DNA of 64,000 nucleotides from JACMNW01 sp031406155 (GTDB taxonomy: Bacteria > Pseudomonadota > Alphaproteobacteria > Rhodobacterales > Rhodobacteraceae). Of this stretch, positions 53,467-62,339 are shown piece by piece. The position numbers and the translations under genes are program-made. Every line of letters begins with the position of its first letter. Within the stretch, counting starts at the first letter, position 1. The stretch lies in NCBI GenBank assembly GCA_031406155.1, contig JANOGW010000003.1, positions 1-64,000 of the forward strand. Direction: 5' to 3'. Below the pieces are notes generated by a model. That model was not told where the DNA came from and ran no database searches. It saw nothing but the letters and a program-made list of their open reading frames with translations.

Positions 53467-54357
53467 TTATGGTGCCACGCGCACAGCTTGTGTTTCGCGG
53501 TGCCAGACATAAAGCCCGGCAGCGATGATGACAAGCGCACCGGTCACCGACCAAAGATCGGGGTATTCGGCATAAAGCACGGCCCCCCAGATGCCCGCAA
53601 ACACAGTGCCCAGATAGGCAAAGGGTGCCACGACTGACGCTTCGGCGATGGAGAAAGACCGAATGAGACACAGCTGCGCCGCCGTCCCCAGGACACCCAG
53701 CAAAACGTAAAGGGGGGCATCTACAAAGGCGATCGGGACCCAGACGAAAGGCAGCACCACCCCCATCACCACGGCACCAAAGGCTGCGGTGTACAGAACC
53801 GAGGTCCAGACCGGTTCACGCGGGCCGACATACCGCGTGATCAGCGCAATGCCGGCATAGCAGATCGCAGCCCCGATCGGCAGCAGAGCCGCCGCTGTGA
53901 ACACCCCCGATCCCGGACGGATGACGATCATCGCCCCCGCCATTGCGGCCAGAACCCCCAGCACCCGGCGCGGGCCAAGCCGTTCGCCCAGAAAGACCGC
54001 CGCCCCCAACGTGATCAGCACCGGGTTCAGATCAATCAGGGCGGTCGCTTCTGCCAGCCCGATGTAGCCCAACGAGGCGAAAAACAGCGCCGTCGCGCCG
54101 AACTGGCACGCGCAGCGCACCAGATGCAGCACCGGATGTCTTGTCCGCAACATCGGCGGCACCCGCTGACGCAAGATCAGCACGACAATCAATAGTTGCC
54201 CGGCGAAGCGCGCCCAAATCACCTGCGGCGTCGGATAGCGGGTCAGCAACCCCTTGGCCACTGCATCCATCGCGGTAAACAGCAGGATCGCCCCAATCAT
54301 CAGGCTAATGGCACCGGTCGTGTTTCCGGCGGTTGACTGAATTCGGGAAGCATTCAT
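53467..54357 (-). CDS. EamA-family (DMT) exporter
   Basis: 296 residues, ten transmembrane helices in two EamA repeats. The end of each repeat shows the usual FLGERLG and GAVLYAEYP glutamate motifs. Exports an unknown metabolite; some relatives move S-adenosylmethionine or amino acids. Confidence 0.87.
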   Translation of the reverse strand: MNASRIQSTAGNTTGAISLMIGAILLFTAMDAVAKGLLTRYPTPQVIWARFAGQLLIVVLILRQRVPPMLRTRHPVLHLVRCACQFGATALFFASLGYIGLAEATALIDLNPVLITLGAAVFLGERLGPRRVLGVLAAMAGAMIVIRPGSGVFTAAALLPIGAAICYAGIALITRYVGPREPVWTSVLYTAAFGAVVMGVVLPFVWVPIAFVDAPLYVLLGVLGTAAQLCLIRSFSIAEASVVAPFAYLGTVFAGIWGAVLYAEYPDLWSVTGALVIIAAGLYVWHRETQAVRVAP

Positions 54358-54454
54358 CGCGCAACGCCCCAGGGCGCCGCAGCGCTACTACGTCATGCCT
54401 AAAGTGCCGCCTGACGAAGAACAAGCGGCAAACCTGCCCGCCAAAGGTTGCTGG

Positions 54455-55537
54455 TCAATCCTCCCCCCGGATCAAGATGATCTCTCCGGTCGCTTCCAGT
54501 TGGCGGATCGCAGTAATCACCGCATTCATCGCCATTTCCGCATCTCTTTCTTTCACCTCACCCCGCTCGGTTATCTCATCACGCAGTGATTGCGACATGC
54601 GCTGCGACATGTTCGCGAGGATGAATTCGGTCGCCGCCGCCTTGTCCACGTCGCCTGTCGATCCTGCCAATGCTGCCACCAAAGCCGCAGGTTCCACCAA
54701 TCGAACGATTTTGGGTACATCACGCGCCGCCAGCCGCGCCGGGATATGGATGAAGGTAAAGATGGCCCGGCGTACCTGTTCGGCAAAGGCCGCATCGGTT
54801 TCTTCAAGTCCTTTCAGCACGTCCTCGCGCGTGAAGGCGGGTGACACATTCAGGATCGCGCCAACCCGGTTTACCGGGTCGCCATCGAACGCCCTTGCTG
54901 GCTGATTTTCCAACTGCCCCGCCAGCGAAAGCCCAATCCGGCGCACGGTTTCCGGGTCCACATTGCCGGTCAGCGATACCGCAAAGGCCACCCGCCGCGC
55001 CCGTTCCCCCGGCAGTTTTCCCAGCAGATCCGCAGCTTTGGGCACCGGCAGCATCGACAGCATGACGGCCGCCACCTCGACACTTTCCTCGATGAGGATT
55101 GGCAACAGGCGTTCGGGATCAAGGGCGATGATCCGGATCCAAGGGTCCGCCTTGGATGATGCCCCTGCCAGCCTGCGCAACCGATTGGCGGCAGTGGTGC
55201 TGATGTGCCCGTCCATCATGGTCAGCGTGCCCTCGATCCCACCGGGAAACGACAGGCCCACCTGTTGCAGTTCGTCCATGAATTCGGCCACCACCGCATC
55301 CAGCGTGGTACGATCCACCAGACGCATCTGGCCCATCTGTTCGGCAAGGGCTGCTTGCATATGTTCGGGCAAACCGGTGATCTGCATCGGCGCGCCCTCG
55401 GAAAGTAACAGCCTGACGATCACCGCCGCCTTTTCGCGCGCGCTAAGGCTCCGCGGTGACGCAACTTCGGCGTTGACGCGAACATAGCGCTCAACCGGCC
55501 TGATCCGGGCCAATGCAATCTGCTGTTCCTGCGCCAT
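54455..55537 (-). CDS. fliG: FliG-like flagellar motor switch protein
   Basis: 360 residues, full FliG length, with three helical domains. The N-terminal region LSAREKAAVIVRLLLSEG, the middle MLSMLPVPKAADLLGKLP and the C-terminal armadillo region with VDKAAATEFILANMSQRM and charged REEI-like residues follow FliG order, although several torque residues are not easily aligned. No other flagellar genes are nearby, so it is isolated. Confidence 0.82.
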   Translation of the reverse strand: MAQEQQIALARIRPVERYVRVNAEVASPRSLSAREKAAVIVRLLLSEGAPMQITGLPEHMQAALAEQMGQMRLVDRTTLDAVVAEFMDELQQVGLSFPGGIEGTLTMMDGHISTTAANRLRRLAGASSKADPWIRIIALDPERLLPILIEESVEVAAVMLSMLPVPKAADLLGKLPGERARRVAFAVSLTGNVDPETVRRIGLSLAGQLENQPARAFDGDPVNRVGAILNVSPAFTREDVLKGLEETDAAFAEQVRRAIFTFIHIPARLAARDVPKIVRLVEPAALVAALAGSTGDVDKAAATEFILANMSQRMSQSLRDEITERGEVKERDAEMAMNAVITAIRQLEATGEIILIRGED

Positions 55538-55605
55538 CCAAAGCCTCCAACGCTTTTTGTTGGATCAAACCTCGCAGAGCGCCGTTAACAGCCGCTGAAC
55601 GCGTG

Positions 55606-55779
55606 TCAGCTATTCGTCATCGGCAGACAGGTTTCCAGGGCTTCGTTCCACACCGTGCCCGCCTCACAACTGGAGGCGGTAATCTTCGCCTCGTCGCTGC
55701 GACATCCCTGCGCAAGTGCAAGACCGGGTGCGGCAATCAGAGCAATCAGGGCAAGTCCAAATGTGTTCTTGATCGTCAT
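55606..55779 (-). CDS. Small secreted cysteine protein
   Basis: 57 residues. A clear signal peptide (1-24, ending ALAQ) and a mature part of about 33 residues with three cysteines, including CEAGTVWNEALETCLP. The same CxxGxxWxxxxxxC pattern occurs in the next gene product (55808-56341). Function unknown. The run of genes lies beside purB. Confidence 0.7.
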   Translation of the reverse strand: MTIKNTFGLALIALIAAPGLALAQGCRSDEAKITASSCEAGTVWNEALETCLPMTNS

Positions 55780-55807
55780 CGTTGTCTTCCTTCGTTGAAG
55801 TCACACG

Positions 55808-56341
55808 TCAATAATTCGCCGTCTGCCCGGTGACCAAAGCCTGCGAAAGTGAAGCCTCCGCCCAACCGCCGGCACCGCCGCGTGCCCGGATCTGATCCAG
55901 TTCGGCGCGGGCAAGGACCATTTCGTTCATGTCGACATAGGCCTGCCCAAGGTAGGACCGCGCCAGAATATTGTCGGGGTTCTGGGCCAGAGCCTGCGCG
56001 TAATAGGCCAGACCCTCCTCCAGCCGGCCTGCCTTGCGGTGGGCAAACCCCTGATAGGTCAGCACCCGGTCGGTGTTGCCTTCGGTCATGCTGGCAAGGA
56101 CACGAAGCGCATCCTCGGGGCGGTCCGCATAGGCCAGTTCGCGCACGGCCTCAAACCGGATATCGTCATTCAGCCCGGTTTTTTCCGGCTCTACACAAAG
56201 TTGGGTTTTCTCGTCCCAAATCTCGCCCTCCTTGCATTCCGTGCTGGTCTGCGTCGGCGTCGGGGGGGCTGGATCATCGTTTCCGGCGGCAAAGGCCGCG
56301 AAGGGCAGGGTGGCAAATGCCAGAATTGCGAGATGTCGCAT
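55808..56341 (-). CDS. Secreted TPR protein
   Basis: 177 residues from the ATG at 56341. A signal peptide (about 1-19), a short motif CKEGEIWDEKTQLCVEP, and then tetratricopeptide repeats (about 75-150: YQGFAHRKAGRLEEGLAYYAQAL and a following repeat). Likely a periplasmic scaffold or binding protein. 28 bases upstream of the small secreted protein gene. Confidence 0.78.
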   Translation of the reverse strand: MRHLAILAFATLPFAAFAAGNDDPAPPTPTQTSTECKEGEIWDEKTQLCVEPEKTGLNDDIRFEAVRELAYADRPEDALRVLASMTEGNTDRVLTYQGFAHRKAGRLEEGLAYYAQALAQNPDNILARSYLGQAYVDMNEMVLARAELDQIRARGGAGGWAEASLSQALVTGQTANY

Positions 56342-56463
56342 CGCATGTCCTCTCGTAGGTTCTCGGACGACTTGATCCTGCAAAGAAGGTAGCACAACTT
56401 CATGCAGATCAAGCCGCAAAAAAACCACCCTGATCCGCCGTGATCATCACTGCTGCGTGAGCG

Positions 56464-57768
56464 TTAGGTACCAAACACCCGCCGGAAAATCGTATCGACA
56501 TGCTTGGTGTGATACCCCAGATCGAATTTCTCCTCGATCTCGGCAGGCGACAACGCCTTCCTCACCTCATCATCCGCCAGCAATTCCGTCTTGAAATCCG
56601 CGCCCTTTTCCCAAACCTTCATCGCATTCCGCTGCACCAACCGATAGGCATCCTCGCGGCTGACCCCCGCTTGCGTCAACGCCAACAACACCCGCTGGCT
56701 CATCACCAAGCCACGGAATTTGTTCATATTCGCCAGCATCGTCTCGGGATAGATCACCAGCTTTTCCAGCAACCCCGCCAACCGATGCAGCGCAAAATCA
56801 AGGGTAATCGTCGTATCCGGCGCAATCGCCCGCTCGACCGATGAATGCGAGATATCGCGCTCATGCCACAACGCCACATTCTCCAGCGCCGGCACCACCG
56901 CCATCCGCACCAGCCGCGCGAGGCCTGTCAAATTCTCGCTCAACACCGGGTTCCGCTTATGCGGCATGGCCGAGCTGCCCTTCTGCCCGGGCGAGAAAAA
57001 CTCCTCCGCCTCCAGCACTTCCGTCCGCTGCATATGCCGGATTTCAATCGCGATGTTCTCGATGCTCGACGCAATCACCCCCAGCGTCGCAAAATACATC
57101 GCATGCCGGTCGCGCGGAATAACCTGCGTCGAAATCGGTTCCGGCGTCAGTCCCAGCATCTTGCAGACATGCTCTTCCACACTCGGATCAATGTTCGCAA
57201 ACGTCCCCACAGCGCCCGAAATCGCCCCTGTCGCCACCTCCGCCCGGGCGCTTACCAGCCTTGCCCGCCCGCGCGCCATCTCCGCGTAAAACCGCGCGAA
57301 CGTCAGCCCCATCGTCGTCGGTTCCGCATGAATGCCGTGGCTGCGGCCAATCCGAACCGTGTCCTTATGCTCAAACGCCCGGGTTTTCAGCGCCGCCAAC
57401 ACCCGGTCCATCCCCACAAGCAACAGATCCGTCGCGCGCACCAACTGCACGTTCAGCGTGGTGTCGAGCACATCCGAAGACGTCATTCCTTGATGCACAA
57501 ACCGCGCGTCATCCGCCCCGATATGCTCCGCCAAGTGCGTCAGAAACGCGATCACATCATGCTTGGTCACCGCCTCGATCTCATCAATCCGCGCCACATC
57601 GAAGGTCACGTCGCGCGCCCGCCAAACCGCCGCCGCATTGGCCGCCGGGATCACGCCGAGTGCCGCCTGCGCGTCGCACGCATGCGCCTCGATCTCGAAC
57701 CAGATGCGAAACTTCGTCTCGGGCGACCACAAGGCAACCATTTCGGGGCGGGAATATCTGGCGATCAT
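56464..57768 (-). CDS. purB: Adenylosuccinate lyase
   Basis: 434 residues from the ATG at 57768. Fumarase/aspartase superfamily with the signature GSSAMPHKRNP (near residue 260) and the catalytic HG..TT and THxx regions (GRSHGIHAEPTT). Acts twice in purine synthesis, on SAICAR and on adenylosuccinate. Confidence 0.95.
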   Translation of the reverse strand: MIARYSRPEMVALWSPETKFRIWFEIEAHACDAQAALGVIPAANAAAVWRARDVTFDVARIDEIEAVTKHDVIAFLTHLAEHIGADDARFVHQGMTSSDVLDTTLNVQLVRATDLLLVGMDRVLAALKTRAFEHKDTVRIGRSHGIHAEPTTMGLTFARFYAEMARGRARLVSARAEVATGAISGAVGTFANIDPSVEEHVCKMLGLTPEPISTQVIPRDRHAMYFATLGVIASSIENIAIEIRHMQRTEVLEAEEFFSPGQKGSSAMPHKRNPVLSENLTGLARLVRMAVVPALENVALWHERDISHSSVERAIAPDTTITLDFALHRLAGLLEKLVIYPETMLANMNKFRGLVMSQRVLLALTQAGVSREDAYRLVQRNAMKVWEKGADFKTELLADDEVRKALSPAEIEEKFDLGYHTKHVDTIFRRVFGT

Positions 57769-57849
57769 CACGGGGCCTTTCGAATTGCAAGCGCAGCCGA
57801 GGCTCGCTTAGACTGGTGCCAAGCCCCACGCAAGCCAAAGGCGGAAATC

Positions 57850-58209
57850 ATGCGGCAATTGATGGTGATACTTTCCTGCATGTCGTCACTGGCACTCGCC
57901 TCCATGGCTCAAGCGCAAGACTGGCAACCGCTGGACGGCGAGGCCATCAAAACCGCCATCACCGCGAGGCTGCTGACCTATGAAGACGGCGCCACCCAAC
58001 AATTCAACGCCGACGGCACCACAATCTACACAAAAGATAAACCAACCAACGGCCAATGGCGCGTCGAGGCCAGCCAATATTGCTCCCAGTGGCCCCCTTC
58101 CGACCGGTGGTCCTGCTACGACATCGCCCGCAGCGCCGACGGCCTAGACATCCGCTTCACCGCCCCCGACGCCAGCACCACCACAGGCCGCTACACCGAC
58201 CTGCAATAA
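57850..58209 (+). CDS. Secreted hypothetical protein
   Basis: 119 residues from the ATG at 57850. Signal peptide (1-22, ending AQAQ) and a mature beta-rich domain with two cysteines (YCSQWPPSDRWSC). Function unknown. Divergent from purB; a terminator follows. Confidence 0.7.
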   Translation: MRQLMVILSCMSSLALASMAQAQDWQPLDGEAIKTAITARLLTYEDGATQQFNADGTTIYTKDKPTNGQWRVEASQYCSQWPPSDRWSCYDIARSADGLDIRFTAPDASTTTGRYTDLQ

Positions 58210-58265
58210 CCCGCATTCGCTTCTGCCAAAATATCCTCGGGGGATGAATTGGCGCAGCCAAGAAG

Positions 58266-58286
58266 GGGGCAGACAGCCCCATTTTT
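58266..58286 (+). terminator. Intrinsic terminator after the secreted hypothetical gene
   Basis: GGGGC (58266-58270), loop AGACA, GCCCC (58276-58280), then ATTTTT. It also marks the left edge of the AT-rich cassette. Confidence 0.65.
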
Positions 58287-58382
58287 CTAAGAAATTTGGC
58301 CGTTGAAGCACAGTCAAATGTGAATACGAAAAGAAAATAAGAAAATTCAAAAAATGGATAGCACAGAGGGAAGATGCGAGTT

Positions 58383-59138
58383 TTATAGCAGCTTTGGCGA
58401 CAAATCCCCAATCACTGAAAGAACAGCTGATCTGGTAACTTGTCCTTCACTCTGAAAAACTCGTCCTGCAATTTCGCGCAAAAATGGGTTGATCGCTTCA
58501 TCAAGAAGCCTTTGAATTAGGTCAAAGCCGTATGGCGTCTGCGCAAGTTTCCGTCTCCCCTTCGAAAAGCCCGTGCCGCTTCTGTTTATCAGCCGCCTAA
58601 GTTCGTCGCGGATAACTGTATTGATGTCCGAATCATCGTTGCTGTGAACGGCATTTGCAAAATCAAAGAATGCTTCTATAGAGGTCGCCATCTTCATGGA
58701 TGTAATTAGGAACTGTCGAATGTGACTTGCACTCCTATATTGCTCTTGTAGCTCAGCCAGAAGTTTCTGACGCATCCTTGAGCTATTGGCGCTCTGTATC
58801 TGCTGCATTATGCTGATGATGTCACGGTTTTCCGCTTCGATCCAACCAAGTCTTGCATCTTTGAATATGGTTGTTCCATCGATTAGAGTGCTTCCATTTT
58901 TAATTGCTCCGAGAAGATCGGCGCCCGTAAAGTCGTAACCTCTTATGTCTGAGTCCTGAAAGTCTACATGTCTAAGGTCTGCAAACCGAAAATCGACTTT
59001 TGGATCAAGCCCGGAGGCTTTAGAAAGTGCACTAAAAGTTGTATCATCTGAATTAACTATTTTCTCCAACTTGACTCGATACAGTGGATCAATAAATATT
59101 TGCACACTCAGTCCTCGTCCGAATCGGAAACTGTGCAT
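58383..59138 (-). CDS. Pentapeptide-like protein, second gene of an AT-rich cassette
   Basis: 251 residues if read from the ATG at 59138 (overlapping the upstream gene by 31 bases), or 240 from a GTG at 59105 next to the upstream stop. Residues about 45-80 show a run of pentapeptide-type steps (VDFRF, ADLRH, VDFQD, SDIRG, YDFTG, ADLLG). The remainder is helical with no recognised domain. The DNA is AT-rich (the 60 bases at 59041-59100 have 18 G+C). Function unknown; a role in defence is conjecture. Confidence 0.65.
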   Translation of the reverse strand: MHSFRFGRGLSVQIFIDPLYRVKLEKIVNSDDTTFSALSKASGLDPKVDFRFADLRHVDFQDSDIRGYDFTGADLLGAIKNGSTLIDGTTIFKDARLGWIEAENRDIISIMQQIQSANSSRMRQKLLAELQEQYRSASHIRQFLITSMKMATSIEAFFDFANAVHSNDDSDINTVIRDELRRLINRSGTGFSKGRRKLAQTPYGFDLIQRLLDEAINPFLREIAGRVFQSEGQVTRSAVLSVIGDLSPKLL

Positions 59139-59938
59139 TTTGAGAGAACAATATACTCTTCGCCAAGCAGTCCAGTTGAAACCTCAGCCTCCTTAAGTGC
59201 TTTTTGCAAGACCAAGTTCATTATAGCTTCGCGGTTCTTTGATTGAGTGAAACCGTCGCCGCGCTTCTTCTCCACCGCAATAATTGAGAAATCACGTTTG
59301 CGGCAATATAGCAGCCCATCTACCGAAACTTTATTCGCCCCATGGGAGACCTCAGCAGAGAACATTTCATGTTGGGCTAGATAGGTATCGTCCAAAAACG
59401 AAGCTGGATCATCACCGTTTCGAGGTTCAAATTCCCACCTCAAGTTGGGTCTCGACTTGACAAATTTACTTAACTTCCTTGCCGACGACGTTCTTTCCAA
59501 CTGTGCGACGGAGGTTGCTTTGGACCCAATCTCTCCGTTCAAGCCAAAGCTGGCCGCCGTTCCCTGTAGGCTTGCCCCTATGCCTGCTGCGGCGTGTAAG
59601 CCCGTGGACTTTTCATTGGTAATTGCTTCTCGCAAGACTTCGGATATCTCCATTGGTTCGGGTGGCGAGTCATTGAAACGAGCGCCCCTCGTTGCCTCAC
59701 ATCCAGAAATGACAAATCGTAGGGATGCCCGTCTTGGTCCATATTTGAAGTCACGTCCTCCGATGTCGCCGACTACGGAGGCAATTCGAACATCCGATGA
59801 AACTATCAAAACACCATCTTCTTCCTCGCGAGTATCAACAAAAACTTGAAGCTCTGAGATTTCAGTCAATGGGTTAGCCACTTGGCGCTTGAATCTAGGT
59901 AACATCGGGGCCTGTGTTATATGAGGGAAGGCGATCAT
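59108..59938 (-). CDS. Uncharacterised protein, first gene of an AT-rich cassette
   Basis: 276 residues (an in-frame ATG at 59905 would give 265). No family recognised. A glycine/alanine-rich hydrophobic stretch is at about 112-135. Late in the protein, D207, then E223 and K225 sit in two predicted beta strands (SVDGLLY and FSIIAVEKK), a pattern seen in PD-(D/E)XK nucleases; this is a weak inference. The C-terminus is acidic. The gene is followed without a gap by the pentapeptide-like gene and seems cotranscribed. Confidence 0.65.
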   Translation of the reverse strand: MIAFPHITQAPMLPRFKRQVANPLTEISELQVFVDTREEEDGVLIVSSDVRIASVVGDIGGRDFKYGPRRASLRFVISGCEATRGARFNDSPPEPMEISEVLREAITNEKSTGLHAAAGIGASLQGTAASFGLNGEIGSKATSVAQLERTSSARKLSKFVKSRPNLRWEFEPRNGDDPASFLDDTYLAQHEMFSAEVSHGANKVSVDGLLYCRKRDFSIIAVEKKRGDGFTQSKNREAIMNLVLQKALKEAEVSTGLLGEEYIVLSKCTVSDSDED

Positions 59939-59976
59939 GTATAATTATGTGGGCCGGTCAAGTGCCTTGCACGCTA

Positions 59977-59990
59977 GTAACACGTGTTAC
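59977..59990. repeat. Perfect palindrome GTAACACGTGTTAC
   Basis: A 14-base perfect palindrome upstream of the AT-rich cassette. A related 16-base palindrome lies 59 bases further on. The pair may be an operator for the cassette or a recombination site. Confidence 0.6.
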
Positions 59991-60049
59991 CCCTTAATTT
60001 TCAATTTACAAAAACCCCATACCCCAACAATATCAAACCCTTACCCCCC

Positions 60050-60065
60050 GTAACACGCGTGTTAC
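60050..60065. repeat. Perfect palindrome GTAACACGCGTGTTAC
   Basis: 16-base perfect palindrome ending one base before the dddP stop codon. It shares GTAACACG and CGTGTTAC with the palindrome at 59977-59990. No T-run follows on the minus strand, so it is not a typical terminator. Confidence 0.6.
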
Positions 60066-61406
60066 TCAGGCCCCCATCAACCTCTCATCAAACGGATACG
60101 AGGTCAGATTCTCGAACCCGTCCTCCGTGATCAAAACCTGATCCTCCAGCTTGATCGAGAAATCCCCCCCCTCCGGGCTGACCAAAGCTTCGACACAAAG
60201 AACCATCCCCGGCTGCAAAACCGCCTCAAACGCCCCCTCAACCCAAGCATCCGGATAGGGAACGAACGGCCATTCATCACACAATCCCACCCCGTGCATC
60301 TTGCACGAATACTTCTGCCGCCAGTATTGCCCGTCCAACTGATGCCCGCCATGAACCAGCTCCCGAATACTGACGCCCGGCTTCAACATCGCCATGTTCT
60401 GGATCATATGATCCCGCGCGTGCCCCATCGCCGAAATCATCGCATTCCCCGGCCGCTGATCCCCGATCCACCAGGTCCGGCTGATATCGATGCAGATCCC
60501 GTAACTGCCGATCAGATCGGTATCGAAGGCCACAATCTCATTCTCCCCGATGATCCGAGGCCCGCATTCCTGAAACCAAGGGTTCGTCCGCGGCCCCGAA
60601 GCCAGCAACCGCGTCTCGATCCACTCCCCGCCGCGCCGGATATTCCCGGCATGAAGGCTTGCCCAAACATCATCCTCCGACACGCCCCCTTTCGGGATCG
60701 CGTCGCGGGCTAACGTCTCCATTTCCCCAATCGCCGCCTCGCAGGCATGATGTGCGCATTTCATCGCCAGTATCTCATCCGGCCCCTTGATCGCGCGCGT
60801 CCGCTCCGTCACCTCTTCCCCCTCGATCACCTCGAACCCGGCCCGTTCCAATGCCCGCAGCCCGTTGATCATGATCTTGTCGACCGCCAGCCGACGATTG
60901 CCCCCGACATGCGCGCGCATCACCTCATCAACTTGGCCTGCAAAGGACTGGGCATCCTTTGCAACACTGTCGCCGCAGACGTTGTAGAAGAACGACGCGC
61001 CGGACCTGATTTCGCGGATCAAGGGATTGAAGGTCGCAAGGAACGGCGCCTGCTTGTAGTCCCAGATCACCATATGCCCATCCGCGCAGACCAGACAGGC
61101 GCGAAACGGATTGTGCGAATTCCACAACTGCATGTTTGTTGTATCGGTCGCATAGCGGATGTTCAGCGGATCGAACATCAACAGCCCGCCCAGATCGCGG
61201 TCGATCAGCGATTGCACCAGCCTTTTCCAGCGGAACTCTCGCATCCGCGCGAGGTTCGGCAGCGTCAGCCCCGCCGCCTGCCATTCGCCAAAGGCAAGCT
61301 GCGTCGGCCCGATCTCGACCCTGTCATTGTCATTCGGGCTGCCATCACCAAGTGTCGCCCCCCGGTTTGGGTCTATCTTGCGGCGGTCGGAATAGCTTGC
61401 TGACAT
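60066..61406 (-). CDS. dddP: DMSP lyase DddP
   Basis: 446 residues from the ATG at 61406, the length of characterised DddP. M24 metallopeptidase fold converted to a lyase that splits dimethylsulfoniopropionate into dimethyl sulfide and acrylate. Strong family-specific segments are IDPNRGATLGDG, PTQLAFGEW, GLLMFDPLNIRYATDTTNM and the metal site with FDTDLIG, MHGVGLCDEWP and KLEDQVLITEDG. The region upstream also reads open, but it does not belong to the family. Divergent from the DUF3445 gene. Confidence 0.92.
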   Translation of the reverse strand: MSASYSDRRKIDPNRGATLGDGSPNDNDRVEIGPTQLAFGEWQAAGLTLPNLARMREFRWKRLVQSLIDRDLGGLLMFDPLNIRYATDTTNMQLWNSHNPFRACLVCADGHMVIWDYKQAPFLATFNPLIREIRSGASFFYNVCGDSVAKDAQSFAGQVDEVMRAHVGGNRRLAVDKIMINGLRALERAGFEVIEGEEVTERTRAIKGPDEILAMKCAHHACEAAIGEMETLARDAIPKGGVSEDDVWASLHAGNIRRGGEWIETRLLASGPRTNPWFQECGPRIIGENEIVAFDTDLIGSYGICIDISRTWWIGDQRPGNAMISAMGHARDHMIQNMAMLKPGVSIRELVHGGHQLDGQYWRQKYSCKMHGVGLCDEWPFVPYPDAWVEGAFEAVLQPGMVLCVEALVSPEGGDFSIKLEDQVLITEDGFENLTSYPFDERLMGA

Positions 61407-61534
61407 GCGCTGGTTTCCTTTTTGAGTGACTTTGCGATACCGCCGGTCCGACGCTTGGCGATCGCCGACCGCGCCCTGTCGCTTTTCGGACGTTGCGGCT
61501 ATTCCCCGGCGCTGGCGTGCAATAAAACTGCCCG

Positions 61535-62317
61535 ATGCCCCCGATTCTACAATCCCGACTGCCCTTTGCGCCGTGGATGGACCCGCGCACGTCCCGGCTT
61601 CCCGGCACATTGCCGCTGCAAGGGGAAAGCTGGATCGTTGCCGATGATGCCTTTGCCGGCCAGATGGCCGAACGTGACCGCCTGATCGCGGAACGCCCAG
61701 ATCTGGTGCATGCTCTGCAGGATCACGCGCGGCCCGCCGCAGAGGAACTTTACGGATGTGTTCTGCAAGAACTGCGCAGTAGAGCGGGCTATGCCATGTC
61801 CTCGGCATGTGTGCGCAGGCCCGATGGCGTCGAAGTACAGCTTGACCCCAAGCACCCGCTGCTGACGCTGGGCCGTCTGGTGCAGGAAGACTTTTGCTTG
61901 ATGCAACAGGTCGGGCCAGAGCATCTGTTGACCGGCGCAATCCTGTGTTTTCCAGCAGGCTGGACACTGTCGCAGAAACTTGGCCGCCCGCTGACCCTGA
62001 TCCACGGGCCGGTGCACAGCTATGACGGGGAAATCGCCCGCAGGGTGCAGCGCCTGTTCGATGCGATCAGACCGGAACAGCCGCTGTGGCGGGCAAACTC
62101 GCTGATCTATGATGACCCGACCCTGCACCAGCCGCGCCTTGAAGGGGCACCAAGGCCAAGACCAGTTTCGAAGACCTATGCCCGATCTGAACGGCAGTGT
62201 TTCATCCGGTTGCCAAAAACCCGCGCCGTGGTGTTTTCGATCCATACCTTTGTTGTCGCGATGGCCGATCTTGGCCCGGGCGTCGCGCAGGGCTTGCGGG
62301 ACCTGCATCCTGACTGA
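61535..62317 (+). CDS. DUF3445 heme-dependent oxidative N-demethylase-like protein
   Basis: 260 residues. Matches the DUF3445 family, whose known members are heme proteins demethylating secondary or tertiary amines. Typical features are the LVQEDFCLMQ segment, CFPAGWTLSQKLGRPL with the GPVHSY turn, and a late SERQCFIRLPKTRAVVFSIHTF stretch. Might process methylated amines in parallel with sarcosine oxidase. Confidence 0.8.
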   Translation: MPPILQSRLPFAPWMDPRTSRLPGTLPLQGESWIVADDAFAGQMAERDRLIAERPDLVHALQDHARPAAEELYGCVLQELRSRAGYAMSSACVRRPDGVEVQLDPKHPLLTLGRLVQEDFCLMQQVGPEHLLTGAILCFPAGWTLSQKLGRPLTLIHGPVHSYDGEIARRVQRLFDAIRPEQPLWRANSLIYDDPTLHQPRLEGAPRPRPVSKTYARSERQCFIRLPKTRAVVFSIHTFVVAMADLGPGVAQGLRDLHPD

Positions 62318-62339
62318 TGACCGGCCTGCGAACCACCCG

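Noticed and set aside
58217..58261. Possible dispersed repeat after the secreted hypothetical gene (CCAAAATATCCTCGGGGG)
   Set aside because: It looks like an intergenic repeat but only one copy is in the window, so it cannot be supported here.
61407..61967. N-terminal extension of the dddP frame to 633 codons
   Set aside because: The upstream part does not match the family and overlaps the divergent DUF3445 gene on the other strand; the ATG at 61406 gives the usual DddP length.
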